The translations under genes and the position numbers were made by a program. 23,108 bases of DNA from a virus: the IMG/VR virus record IMGVR_UViG_3300037502_001175, positions 1-23,108 of that record. The stretch is one strand, 5' to 3'. Positions within the stretch are counted from its first letter, which is position 1, and each line of letters starts with the position of its first letter. The notes under the pieces are model-generated. The model was not told the origin of the DNA. It did not search any database and saw only the letters and a program-made list of their open reading frames with translations. Below are positions 1 through 7,452 of the stretch, one piece after another.

Positions 1-32
1 CAGTCGCGCCCAACCCCATTTAGAGAATTTTT

Positions 33-89
33 CCCTGTTTACGGGCCTGTTAACAAATGGTACTGTTAACAATATAAAGGTAAACAGGG
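33..89. promoter_or_regulatory. Nested repeat array upstream of the small terminase gene (possible operator or packaging site)
   Basis: Four copies of the 8-mer CTGTTWAC occupy 57 bases. Direct copies lie at 35-42 (CTGTTTAC), 47-54 and 63-70 (both CTGTTAAC, extended to the 10-mer CTGTTAACAA), and an inverted copy at 80-87 (GTAAACAG). The outer copies form a perfect 10-base inverted repeat, CCCTGTTTAC (33-42) and GTAAACAGGG (80-89). Each GTTAAC core is itself palindromic. The array ends just before the Shine-Dalgarno of the small terminase gene at 97. It could be the binding site of the small terminase (pac or cosB-like) or operators for a late-gene regulator. The repeats are directly visible; the role is inferred. 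Confidence 0.6.
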
Positions 90-96
90 GTGAAAT

Positions 97-585
97 ATGC
101 TAACCGCAAAAAAGCGACTCTACGCTGAGGCCCGCCTATCGGGCAGCAACATCAAGGACAGCGCAATTGCCGCTGGCTACTCAGAAAGTACAGCGCGTCA
201 GTCAGGCTCCCGACTGGAAAAAGATCATGACGTTTTGAGTTACCTTGATCGACTGGGTTTTCAAAAGCCGGCCAAGCAAAAAGCGGAGAAACCAAAGGTG
301 AAGAATCAGCCTGACCCTGCCGAGGTAAAAGCCGCTGAGTCCATAGCGGACAAGTCCACGATCCCAATCGGGCAGTACGACGACCCTGTTGAGTATATGA
401 AGGCCGTGGTGAACGCGGAGCTGGAAGACCCTAAGCTGAGACTGGACGCCGCCAAGGCGTGGGACGCGGCAATCCGTGGCCGTGCCCAGGCAAAAGGCAA
501 GAAGGGGGAGCAGGCAGAGCGCGCCAAGGAGATTGCCAGCAAGTTCGCAACGCCAACACCACCATCGCTTAAGGCTGTTAAATAA
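97..585 (+). CDS. terS: Terminase small subunit
   Basis: This is the DNA-recognition subunit of the packaging motor, which binds the phage packaging site and hands DNA to the large subunit. The 162-residue length, the N-terminal helix-turn-helix-like region (about residues 3-52, with an AAIAAGYSE-type turn around 24-30) and a basic, low-complexity linker (about 57-75) fit the Terminase_2 family. The C-terminal half is helical and charged, suitable for oligomerisation and binding to the large subunit. A good Shine-Dalgarno (AGGGGTGA) precedes the ATG. The stop overlaps the start of the large terminase gene in TAATG, so the two are translationally coupled. The assignment rests on the fold-like pattern, size and position; the family diverges strongly in sequence. 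Confidence 0.85.
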   Translation: MLTAKKRLYAEARLSGSNIKDSAIAAGYSESTARQSGSRLEKDHDVLSYLDRLGFQKPAKQKAEKPKVKNQPDPAEVKAAESIADKSTIPIGQYDDPVEYMKAVVNAELEDPKLRLDAAKAWDAAIRGRAQAKGKKGEQAERAKEIASKFATPTPPSLKAVK

Positions 586-2246
586 TGGAATGGACGACCG
601 CTTGCTTAGATTGGGAAGAACGCATCAAGTCTGGGGAGAGCTTGATGCCGTGCCCCCCGCTGTTCCCGGAAGAGGCGGAGGCGGCCTTAGAGGTGTTCAA
701 GCAACTCAAGATTGTTGACGCCCCTGGCAGCCCAACTATCGGGGAGGCTTGCGCCCCGTGGGTATTCGATTTTGCCGGGGCTATCTTTGGTAGCTATGAC
801 AGCGAGACAGGCCGCCGGTTGATCAAAGAGTTTATGCTTTTGATCTGTAAGAAAAATTCGAAGTCAACCATTGCCGCTGCGGTGATGATGACACTGCTGA
901 TCAGGAATTGGCGGGAGTCTGCGGAGCTGATCATTCTGGCCCCGACTATCGAGGTGGCAAACAACGCCTTTGCGCCCGCCCGCGATATGGTCAAGCATGA
1001 CGAAGACCTGTCTGCCCTACTGCATGTTCAGGAACACGTCAGGACGATTACGCACCGGGGGACGGGCGCAACGCTCAAGGTAGTGGCGGCGGACTCCAAT
1101 ACGGTAGGCGGCAAAAAGGCCAGCTTCATCCTGGTTGACGAGATCCACCTGTTCGGCAAAGTCGGGCAGGCTGAGAACATGCTACGGGAGGCAACCGGGG
1201 GCTTGGCGTCAAGGCCGGAGGGCTGCGTTATCTACCTGACCACCCAGTCAGACCACCCGCCAGCAGGCGTATTTCTTCAAAAGCTCCAATACTCCCGGCA
1301 AGTCCGTGACGGAAAGATCAAGGATAAGCGGTTTCTGCCGATAATCTATGAGTTCCCCCAAGATATGATTGAAGCAGGGGAGCATCTGAAGCCTGAAAAC
1401 TTCCACATGGTCAACCCGAATCTTGGCCTATCCGTTGATCAGGAGTACCTTGAAAGGGAGTTTGAGAAGTCGAAAGACGCCGGGGAAGAATCACTGCGCG
1501 GGTTCCTTTCCAAATTCCTGAACGTAGAGATCGGCCTGGCACTGCTGTCTAACCGGTGGCCCGGTGCCGAGTTCTGGGAGCGGCAAGCGCGAAAGGAGAT
1601 CACGCTGGAATACCTTCTGCAAAACTCCGAGGTGGCGACAGTCGGTATAGACGGCGGCGGCCTGGATGACTTGCTTGGCCTGGCCGTGGTTGGCCGGCAC
1701 AAGGAAACCCGAGAATGGATGGCATGGTGCCGAGCGTGGGCACATCCTTCTGTACTTGAGCGCCGCAAAAGTGAAGCGCCAAAGCTCTACGACTTCTCGA
1801 AAGATGGCGACCTATCACTGGTTAAGCGCATCGGGGATGATGTGGAAGAGGTGGCGGATATAGTGGAGCAGGTTTACGCTTCCGGCCTGCTAGACCGCGT
1901 TGGCGTTGATCCTGCCGGCATCGGGGCTATACTGGACGCAATAGTAGCCCGTGACATAGACCAGGAGCATGTTGTGGGGGTTAGCCAGGGGTGGCGCATG
2001 GGTGGGGCCATAAAGACCACTGAGCGCAAGCTGGCGGAAGGCGGGTTAACCCATGCCGCCCAGAACCTTATGAACTGGTGCTGCGGTAACGCAAGGGTTG
2101 AGCCAAGGGGTAACAGCATACTGATTACCAAGCAAGCCAGCGGTACGGCGAAGATTGACCCACTGATTGCTTTGTTCTGCGCGGTGTCTCTGATGGCACT
2201 GAATCCGGAGCCGCCGAAGAAGGATTATAAGTTGTTTTTTGTCTAA
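585..2246 (+). CDS. terL: Terminase large subunit (ATPase and nuclease)
   Basis: The motor and DNA-cutting subunit, which docks on the portal, translocates DNA with ATP and cuts the concatemer. It has 553 residues, typical of the HK97-like Terminase_1 family. Visible motifs are a Walker A-like loop ICKKNSKST (about 87-95), Walker B FILVDEIH (181-188) with catalytic Glu186, and a coupling motif YLTTQS (217-222). The C-terminal RNase H-like nuclease shows acidic residues in GIDGGGLDD (Asp356, Asp361/362), VDPAG (Asp442) and KIDPLIAL (Asp525). The P-loop has Ser where most relatives have Gly before the Lys. The gene begins inside the small-subunit stop codon and is followed by a 59-base gap holding a candidate promoter. 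Confidence 0.96.
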   Translation: MEWTTACLDWEERIKSGESLMPCPPLFPEEAEAALEVFKQLKIVDAPGSPTIGEACAPWVFDFAGAIFGSYDSETGRRLIKEFMLLICKKNSKSTIAAAVMMTLLIRNWRESAELIILAPTIEVANNAFAPARDMVKHDEDLSALLHVQEHVRTITHRGTGATLKVVAADSNTVGGKKASFILVDEIHLFGKVGQAENMLREATGGLASRPEGCVIYLTTQSDHPPAGVFLQKLQYSRQVRDGKIKDKRFLPIIYEFPQDMIEAGEHLKPENFHMVNPNLGLSVDQEYLEREFEKSKDAGEESLRGFLSKFLNVEIGLALLSNRWPGAEFWERQARKEITLEYLLQNSEVATVGIDGGGLDDLLGLAVVGRHKETREWMAWCRAWAHPSVLERRKSEAPKLYDFSKDGDLSLVKRIGDDVEEVADIVEQVYASGLLDRVGVDPAGIGAILDAIVARDIDQEHVVGVSQGWRMGGAIKTTERKLAEGGLTHAAQNLMNWCCGNARVEPRGNSILITKQASGTAKIDPLIALFCAVSLMALNPEPPKKDYKLFFV

Positions 2247-2266
2247 CCCTTTGCCCATGCTACAAT
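2239..2266 (+). promoter_or_regulatory. Candidate sigma70 promoter upstream of the prohead protease
   Basis: TTGTCT (2239-2244) and TACAAT (2261-2266) are separated by 16 bases. A TG one base before the -10 (TGCTACAAT) makes an extended -10. It overlaps the 3' end of the large terminase gene and would drive the head genes. The call is by pattern only. Confidence 0.45.
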
Positions 2267-2305
2267 CACTGGTAACATGACAGAAGGATTTTAAGAGGCT
2301 TTGCC

Positions 2306-2872
2306 ATGAACCGTGCATACTCCATCCTGGATTGCCGAGAGTTTGACGACAACGACGAGAAGTTTGTCACCGTCAAGGGCATTGCCAGCACCCCGACCCC
2401 CGACCGGATGAACGACATCGTGGAACCGATGGGCGCGAAGTTCAAAACGCCCATGCCGTTTCTGCTTTACCACGATCACCAACTACCGGTTGGCAACATC
2501 ACCATGGCGCAACCGACCGCCGACGGCATCCCGTTTGAGGCGGTCATCCCGAAGGTGGCGGAGCCGGGCCGGGTTAAGGATCGGGTAGACGAGGCAATCC
2601 ACAGCCTCAAGTACAACCTTCTGAACGCGGTTTCCATTGGCTTTGCCCCCATCGAATACAGCCACCTTGACGACGGTGGATTACGCTTTGCCGAATGGGA
2701 ATGGCTGGAGCTGAGCCTGGTATCGGTGCCAGCTCAGTCCGAAGCGGTGATCACTGCCGTTAAAAGTTTTGACCAAAAGCACCTACCCGCGTCAGGGGCC
2801 AAAGGTGCCGAGGTCGAAAAGCCCGCGTCAGGGCGCAAGCGTGAAGTGCCGAAAGGCCCGTTTTACTACTAA
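2306..2872 (+). CDS. HK97-family prohead protease (peptidase S78)
   Basis: A capsid maturation protease that is packaged in the procapsid, removes the scaffold-like N-terminal domain of the capsid protein and then degrades itself. It has 188 residues. The hallmarks of the family are visible: a His in LLYHDHQLPVG (His56 or His58), the nucleophile Ser110 in NAVSIGF, and a Glu in WLELSLVSVPA (about Glu135). The C-terminal 30 residues are basic and low-complexity, with two PASG units encoded by a 12-base direct repeat (2786-2797 and 2822-2833), and look like an expendable tail. A clear Shine-Dalgarno (AAGAGG) precedes the ATG. The capsid gene follows after 20 bases, which supports the assignment. 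Confidence 0.93.
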   Translation: MNRAYSILDCREFDDNDEKFVTVKGIASTPTPDRMNDIVEPMGAKFKTPMPFLLYHDHQLPVGNITMAQPTADGIPFEAVIPKVAEPGRVKDRVDEAIHSLKYNLLNAVSIGFAPIEYSHLDDGGLRFAEWEWLELSLVSVPAQSEAVITAVKSFDQKHLPASGAKGAEVEKPASGRKREVPKGPFYY

Positions 2873-2892
2873 CCCTGAGTGGGAGATTTACC

Positions 2893-4311
2893 ATGAACCT
2901 GAAAGAGCAGATTGCGAAACTTCGCAAAAAGCTGGAAGTCATGCAGGAAAAGCGTGACGAAATCAACGACAAGGCGCTGGGCGAAACCCGGACTCTGACC
3001 GACGAAGAAGCCAAGCAGTACGATGATACTGTGGGCGAAATCAAAGGTCTGAAAGCCGAGCTGAAGCGTCTGGAAGACCTGCAAGCCGAGCGCGAAGCGG
3101 AAGAAGCCGAAGCAAAAGCCGCCGAAGCTGCGACCGCCAAGGCTATCGAAGGCGACACCGAAGAGAAGGCCGCCAAGTCCCGCGAAGGCAAGCAGCCGCG
3201 CGTCGAGGTTGCCAAGGAAGAGAAGGGTGTGGGCTTTGCCAAGTTCGCCCGCATCCTGGTGACCTCCAAGATGAATCACGTCAACCCGATTGACGTGGCG
3301 AAGGCGCAGTACCCGCACGATCAGCGCATCCAGAACGTGGCGAAAGCTGCCGTGGCGGCTGGAACCACCAGTAACGCGTCATGGGCTGGCAATCTGGTAG
3401 GCGACGAGTCTGCCGTGTTCGCGGACTTCGTGGAGTTCCTGCGTCCTCAGACCATTCTGGGCCGTTTCGGTTCTGGTGGCGTGCCAAGCCTGCGTACTGT
3501 GCCTTTCCGTGTACCCCTGATCGGCCAGACCTCTGGCGGTGACGGCTACTGGGTAGGCGAAGGCAAGGCCAAGCCGCTGACCAAGTTCGACTTCACCCGC
3601 ACCACCCTGGAGCCGTTGAAGGTTGCGAACATCGCCGTTCTGTCCGAAGAGGTGCTGATGTACAGCTCCCCGGCGGCGGACGTGCTGATCCGTGACCAAC
3701 TGGCGCAAGCTCTGGCGGCGCGGTTGGACGTGGACTTTATCGACCCGGCCAAGGCGGCGGTTTCTGGAGTCTCCCCGGCCTCCATCACCAACGGCCTGAC
3801 GCCGATCACGGCCAGCGGCACCGGCACAGCGGACGACGTGCGCGCCGACCTGCGTGGCCTGTATCAGAACTTCATCGCGGCGAATAACACCCCGTCCTCT
3901 GCGGTTCTGATCATGAACGGCACCACCGCGCTGGCGCTGTCCCTGATGGTGAACGCTCTGGGCCAGCCTGAGTTCCCGAGCATCACCATGGGCGGCGGCA
4001 CCCTGAACGGCGTACCTGTGATCGTCTCCGAGCACATCCCGACAGATTCCACCGGCTCCATCGTTGTGATGGCAAACGCCGGCGATATCTATCTGGGTGA
4101 CGAGGGTGGCGTCATGGTGGACATGAGCCGCGAGGCGTCTCTGGAGATGGACAACGCGCCAACTCACGACAGCGACACCCCGACCGGCTCCAGCTTGGTC
4201 AGCCTCTGGCAGACCAACAGCGTTGCCATGCGTGCGGAGCGGTTCATCAACTGGAAGCTTCGCCGCGCAACTGCGGTAGCCTACCTGACTGGCGTCAACT
4301 GGGGCGCGTAA
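2893..4311 (+). CDS. Major capsid protein, HK97 fold, with N-terminal scaffold (delta) domain
   Basis: Forms the icosahedral shell. It has 472 residues. About residues 1-110 are a highly charged, heptad-rich coiled coil, as in the delta domain that acts as built-in scaffold and is cut off by the protease. From about 115 onward the sequence fits the HK97 fold, including an N-arm-like stretch, the GDGYWVGEGKAKP region of the E-loop/spine area (around 215-230), and a C-terminal NSVAMRAERFINWKL segment typical of Phage_capsid proteins. Codon use is strongly biased (CTG for Leu, few rare codons), as expected for the most abundant product. No separate scaffold gene is present. The exact cleavage site cannot be read from sequence alone. 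Confidence 0.95.
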   Translation: MNLKEQIAKLRKKLEVMQEKRDEINDKALGETRTLTDEEAKQYDDTVGEIKGLKAELKRLEDLQAEREAEEAEAKAAEAATAKAIEGDTEEKAAKSREGKQPRVEVAKEEKGVGFAKFARILVTSKMNHVNPIDVAKAQYPHDQRIQNVAKAAVAAGTTSNASWAGNLVGDESAVFADFVEFLRPQTILGRFGSGGVPSLRTVPFRVPLIGQTSGGDGYWVGEGKAKPLTKFDFTRTTLEPLKVANIAVLSEEVLMYSSPAADVLIRDQLAQALAARLDVDFIDPAKAAVSGVSPASITNGLTPITASGTGTADDVRADLRGLYQNFIAANNTPSSAVLIMNGTTALALSLMVNALGQPEFPSITMGGGTLNGVPVIVSEHIPTDSTGSIVVMANAGDIYLGDEGGVMVDMSREASLEMDNAPTHDSDTPTGSSLVSLWQTNSVAMRAERFINWKLRRATAVAYLTGVNWGA

Positions 4312-4318
4312 GTCATAA

Positions 4319-4338
4319 GGGAGGGCTTCGGCCCTCCC
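4319..4338 (+). terminator. UUCG-loop hairpin after the capsid gene
   Basis: A perfect 8-base stem, GGGAGGGC (4319-4326) and GCCCTCCC (4331-4338), closes a TTCG tetraloop, which is among the most stable RNA hairpins. No T-run follows, only TGCCTTAATCCT. It is therefore more likely an attenuator or an mRNA 3'-end stabiliser that lets capsid mRNA accumulate over the downstream genes than a complete intrinsic terminator. Confidence 0.6.
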
Positions 4339-4361
4339 TGCCTTAATCCTCTGGAGGTTCT

Positions 4362-4568
4362 ATGGATCTCAAAGTAAAAGACCCGCGTGGTTTCCGGTTT
4401 GGCGGCAAGTTCTATGCGCAAGGCCAGGTCATCACCGGAGCGCGTGAGCGTGAAGGCAATCTTCTGGTGGCCTTGGGCAAGGCGGACGTGCATGTAGAGC
4501 CGGAACCCAGGAAGACCAAGAAGGCCAAGAAAGGCGAATACGACACCCGACACATGCAGGCGGAATAA
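4362..4568 (+). CDS. Small basic protein between capsid and portal genes, unknown function
   Basis: A 68-residue protein with a good Shine-Dalgarno (TGGAGG, about 8 bases before the ATG). The N-terminal 45 residues look like a small beta-rich domain with alternating hydrophobic residues, followed by a Lys-rich linker (about 48-57) and the terminal motif EYDTRHMQAE. I recall similar short C-terminal Tyr/Arg/Met motifs in small head-region proteins of other phages, but I cannot name a family. It sits between the capsid and portal genes, separated from the portal by only 3 bases, so a role in head assembly (decoration or portal incorporation) is plausible but unproven. Confidence 0.6.
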   Translation: MDLKVKDPRGFRFGGKFYAQGQVITGAREREGNLLVALGKADVHVEPEPRKTKKAKKGEYDTRHMQAE

Positions 4569-4571
4569 CAC

Positions 4572-5864
4572 ATGAAGCTCTTTGGGCTAGAGATCAAGCG
4601 CCGCACCAAGGCACTACAGGAGGCGGGCTCGTCTGGCTGGTGGCCGGTTGTGCGCGATCCTTACCCCGGAGCGTGGCAGCAAAACAAAGAACTGACCGGC
4701 GGCGAACAACTGGCGTTTTTTGCTGTGTTCTCCTGCATCACCCTGATTTCAAACGACGTGGGCAAGCTCAAGCCGCGCCTCATGGCCTATCAAGATGGCA
4801 TCAAAGTACCCGTTGACAACAGCCCGTATGCCCGCGTCCTGAAGAAGCCGAACCACTACCAGAACCATATCCAGTTCAAAGAAACGTGGATGATCTCGAA
4901 ACTGACGCGAGGCAATACTGTTGCGCTCAAGGTTCGGGACAATCGCGGCATGGTCACGGCGTTGTATATTCTTGACTACAGCCGCGTCAAGATTCTGGTG
5001 TCGGATTCTGGCGAAGTGTTCTACGAGCTGAAAAAAGACGCGATCAGCAAGCAACAGGAAGAAGTTGTAACTGTCCCGGCATCCGAGGTTATCCACGACC
5101 GCATCAACTGCCTGTTCCACCCGCTGATTGGTATCAGCCCGCTCTATGCGTGCAGTCTGTCCGCCGGCATGGGTCTGGAGATCCAGCAGAACAGCCGCAA
5201 GTTCTTCGCCAATGGCTCGCGCCCTGGCGGCGTACTGTCCGCCCCCGGCGCAATCTCAGACGCAACAGCGGCAAGGCTGAAACAGCAGTGGGACGCCAAC
5301 TACACCGGAAACAATGCCGGCAAGGTGGCGGTGGTAGGCGACGGGCTCAAGTACGAACCCATGGTCATGACCGCCCACGATGCCCAGATGGTTGAGCAGC
5401 TCAAGATGAGCGCCGAGACTGTGTGCTCTGTATTCCACGTCCCGAGTCACATGGCCATCGCGGGACAGGAGCCGAACTACAACAACATTCAGGCGCTGAA
5501 CCTGCAATACTACGCGCAGTGCCTACAGAGCCATATCGAGCAGTTTGAGGCGGTACTGGACGAGGGGCTTGGACTGCCTGACCGCATGACGGTGGAGCTT
5601 GATCTGGATAGCCTGTTACGGATGGACACCAAAACCCAAGCCGAGGTTGCCGCCGCTGAAATGGGCGCGGGCTACCTGGCACCCGACGAGGCCCGCCGCC
5701 GCCGTAACCTGCCACCTGTACCGGGCGGTGATACGCCGTACATGCAGCAGCAGAATTACAGCCTCGCTGCACTGAGCCGGCGCGATAACGCGGAGCCACC
5801 CGAGGACGATCTGGACGACGACGAAGCACTGGCCGCCATGGCAGAAGGAGCTGGCGATGAATAA
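4572..5864 (+). CDS. Portal protein (HK97/SPP1-like Phage_portal family)
   Basis: The dodecameric ring at the packaging vertex, which is the docking site for terminase and later for the head-tail connector. It has 430 residues, near the HK97 portal size. Recognisable are the N-terminal clip/wing region with FAVFSCITLISNDVGKLK (about 49-66), the segment HDRINCLFHPLIGISPL (about 175-191) and FANGSRPGGVLSAPG (about 213-227), which are characteristic of this family. The C-terminal tail is acidic (EDDLDDDE near 418). The gene lies after the capsid gene instead of before the protease as in HK97. It overlaps the next gene by 8 bases. Confidence 0.93.
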   Translation: MKLFGLEIKRRTKALQEAGSSGWWPVVRDPYPGAWQQNKELTGGEQLAFFAVFSCITLISNDVGKLKPRLMAYQDGIKVPVDNSPYARVLKKPNHYQNHIQFKETWMISKLTRGNTVALKVRDNRGMVTALYILDYSRVKILVSDSGEVFYELKKDAISKQQEEVVTVPASEVIHDRINCLFHPLIGISPLYACSLSAGMGLEIQQNSRKFFANGSRPGGVLSAPGAISDATAARLKQQWDANYTGNNAGKVAVVGDGLKYEPMVMTAHDAQMVEQLKMSAETVCSVFHVPSHMAIAGQEPNYNNIQALNLQYYAQCLQSHIEQFEAVLDEGLGLPDRMTVELDLDSLLRMDTKTQAEVAAAEMGAGYLAPDEARRRRNLPPVPGGDTPYMQQQNYSLAALSRRDNAEPPEDDLDDDEALAAMAEGAGDE

Positions 5865-6183
5865 AGACATGCTGAGGCTGGTAGGCAAGTTCATTGCCGA
5901 GCGGTTTGAGCCACGACTGAAGGCGCTGGAGTCCCGGCAGGTAGAGTTCGCCTATGATGGAGAGCGTAGCTTTACCGTGAAGTCTGGCGAGTCTCAGCAG
6001 GTGTTCACGCTGCCGGTGATCATTGACCGTGGCGTGTACGATGGCGAAAAGGACTACGACCGGGGCGACGCGGTAAGCTCCGGCGGCTCCCTGTGGATTG
6101 CCCAGAAAGACTCGCCCGACCACAAGCCCGGAGACGGGGACGGCTGGCGACTGGCGGTTAAGCGCGGGAGGGACGCACAATGA
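5857..6183 (+). CDS. Small head-region protein with a possible carbohydrate-binding (ChiC-like) C-terminal domain
   Basis: A 108-residue protein, translationally coupled to the portal gene (8-base overlap) and to the next gene (4-base overlap). Residues 1-30 form a charged helix. About residues 56-100 carry the pattern G-x-Y-x(4)-Y-x-x-GD-x-V-x(7)-W-x-A ... DGW, which resembles CBM5/12 chitin-binding-like modules seen in phage fibres and head decorations. The ending WRLAVKRGRDAQ resembles the leader found before collagen-like extensions in other phage proteins, but no Gly-X-Y repeat is present here. It may decorate the head or help capsid surface adhesion. The domain call is from pattern only. 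Confidence 0.55.
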   Translation: MNKDMLRLVGKFIAERFEPRLKALESRQVEFAYDGERSFTVKSGESQQVFTLPVIIDRGVYDGEKDYDRGDAVSSGGSLWIAQKDSPDHKPGDGDGWRLAVKRGRDAQ

Positions 6184-6530
6184 AACTTGTCACCCTTACC
6201 GAAGCCAAGTACCAACTGATGATGGATCACGACCAGGACGATCCGTATATCGAGCTTCTGATTCAAGGCGCGTCCGCTGCTGTGGTGGAGTACCTGAAAT
6301 CCGGCGCAACCTTTCTGAATAGCTCCGGCGAGGTGCCGGTGGACAGCAGCGGCGATCCCGAAGGCGTGCCGTTTCAGGTTAAGGCCGCGACCTTGATCTT
6401 GATTGCCGAGTGGTACAAGAACCGGGAAGCGGAACAGGATGGCGCGGTTGATGCTCAGTTTGGTTATGGCTACCTCCCGAGGCCGGTAACTGCCCTGCTC
6501 TACCCACTCCGCGACCCGGCGTTAGCTTAG
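6180..6530 (+). CDS. Head-tail connector protein (HK97 gp6-like)
   Basis: The adaptor ring that binds under the portal and extends the DNA channel. It has 116 residues. The N-terminal MKLVTLTEAKYQLMMDHDQDD followed by IELLIQGASAAVVEYL is the usual helical start of gp6-like/QLRG connectors. The later VKAATLILIAEWYKNRE (about 69-85) and the C-terminal PRPVTALLYPLRDPALA match the conserved end of the family, where the last strand ends in an 'LL-x-P-xR' motif. It starts in the stop codon of the previous gene and is followed 9 bases later by the head-closure gene with a strong Shine-Dalgarno (TAGGAGG). The order gp6-like then closure protein supports both calls. Confidence 0.87.
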   Translation: MKLVTLTEAKYQLMMDHDQDDPYIELLIQGASAAVVEYLKSGATFLNSSGEVPVDSSGDPEGVPFQVKAATLILIAEWYKNREAEQDGAVDAQFGYGYLPRPVTALLYPLRDPALA

Positions 6531-6539
6531 GAGGCGTCC

Positions 6540-6893
6540 ATGGCACTGTCCGCAGGCCGCTTGCGCCACAGGATCGACATACAAGAGCAGCACCAGGTAC
6601 AAGACCCGAGCACAGGCCAGTTGGTGGTTAGCTGGGTAAATGTGTGGTCGAATGTCCCGGCAGCGGTAGAGCCGCTATCTGTCCGCGAGTTCATCGCGGC
6701 CAAGGGCGTGCAATCCGAGGTATCTGTACGGGTGGTCATCCGCCACCGGGACGGGCTGAACGCCTCTATGCGAATTCGCCATAAAGGCCAGATTCTGAAC
6801 CCCGCCGGCTTCCTGGCTGACCCGACCTATGGCACTGAGTTCATCACTATCGCCTGCTCAACCGGAGTGAACGATGGCGAAACCATGGGCTGA
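6540..6893 (+). CDS. Head closure / head-tail adaptor protein (SPP1 gp16 / HK97 gp7-like)
   Basis: A 117-residue stopper protein that seals the connector after packaging. The opening AGRLRHRIDIQEQ and the following GQLVVSWVNVWSNVPAAVEPLSVREFIAA are diagnostic of the Phage_H_T_join family: a small beta-barrel with an N-terminal RI-x-I-Q strand. The second half, with SVRVVIRHRDGLNASMRIRHKG, continues the barrel. A strong Shine-Dalgarno (GGAGG) is 7 bases upstream. Its last 20 bases overlap the next gene in another frame. Confidence 0.9.
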   Translation: MALSAGRLRHRIDIQEQHQVQDPSTGQLVVSWVNVWSNVPAAVEPLSVREFIAAKGVQSEVSVRVVIRHRDGLNASMRIRHKGQILNPAGFLADPTYGTEFITIACSTGVNDGETMG

Positions 6894-7452
6894 TTTCACG
6901 GTTGTCTGCATCGCCTCCGGCCCATCCCTGACCCGAGAAGACGTTGAACGTGTCCGCCAGTGGCGAATAGCCGCCGACGACCGGCGCGTGATTGTCACCA
7001 ATAACACCTACCAGCTTGCCCCATGGGCTGACATCCTCTACGCCATGGACTCGGCATGGTGGCGGCGATACGGCCAACAGGCGCGATACTTCAAGGGCGA
7101 GAAGATCACCCGAGGGCATAACGCCCCGATAGCCACCCGGCAAGACGTACACCCTTCTGGCAACTCCGGTGTAGGTGCTATCACCATCGCCGTCAAGCGA
7201 GGCGCGTCCCGCGTGATCTTGCTGGGCTACGATTGCCAGTATGCGGCAGACGGAAAGCGGCATTGGCACGGTGATCACATAGCGGGGCTGGGTAACTGCG
7301 TGTCTATGCCGAAGTTTTACGGGCAGTTTCAGGAAGCTGCGAGGCACTACGGCGGCGTGGAAATCCTGAACGCGACGCGGCGGACGGCTTTGGATTTTTG
7401 GCCGGTGGCTGATTTGGATGACGCACTTAAAAATAAAGGCCACACTTGTTGA
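6874..7452 (+). CDS. DUF115-like Rossmann-fold protein, possible nucleotide-sugar enzyme
   Basis: A 192-residue protein. Visible landmarks are VCIASGPSLT (about 11-20), a glycine/serine loop resembling the 'GaGPSL' motif of DUF115/MAF-type and GT42-like transferases; DILYAMDSAWW (53-63); SGNSGVGAITIAVKRG (95-110); and ILLGYDC (115-121). This is the layout of a Rossmann domain that binds a nucleotide sugar or nucleotide. The reaction is not certain. Similar proteins occur in structural clusters of other siphophages under vague names. It shares an accessory block with an FkbM methyltransferase and a glycosyltransferase, pointing to glycan modification of the virion or host surface. Its stop codon forms part of the -35 element of the next transcription unit. 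Confidence 0.65.
   Translation: MAKPWADFTVVCIASGPSLTREDVERVRQWRIAADDRRVIVTNNTYQLAPWADILYAMDSAWWRRYGQQARYFKGEKITRGHNAPIATRQDVHPSGNSGVGAITIAVKRGASRVILLGYDCQYAADGKRHWHGDHIAGLGNCVSMPKFYGQFQEAARHYGGVEILNATRRTALDFWPVADLDDALKNKGHTC

Noticed and set aside
2786-2833. Twelve-base direct repeat CCCGCGTCAGGG in the protease gene
   Set aside because: Both copies encode PASG in a low-complexity tail. It is a small internal duplication and not a regulatory repeat.
3379-4167. Long reverse-strand open frame (262 codons) opposite the capsid gene
   Set aside because: It mirrors the strongly biased codons of the capsid gene, is rich in Arg/His/Gln and has no ribosome site or family likeness. It is a shadow.
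4319-4338. Capsid-downstream hairpin as a full intrinsic terminator
   Set aside because: The T-run is missing and no promoter is evident before the next gene, so complete termination would silence the portal. It is kept as attenuator or stabiliser.
5401-6180. Reverse-strand open frame (259 codons) opposite portal and the next gene
   Set aside because: It crosses the boundary of two well-supported + strand genes and has low-complexity composition. It is a shadow.
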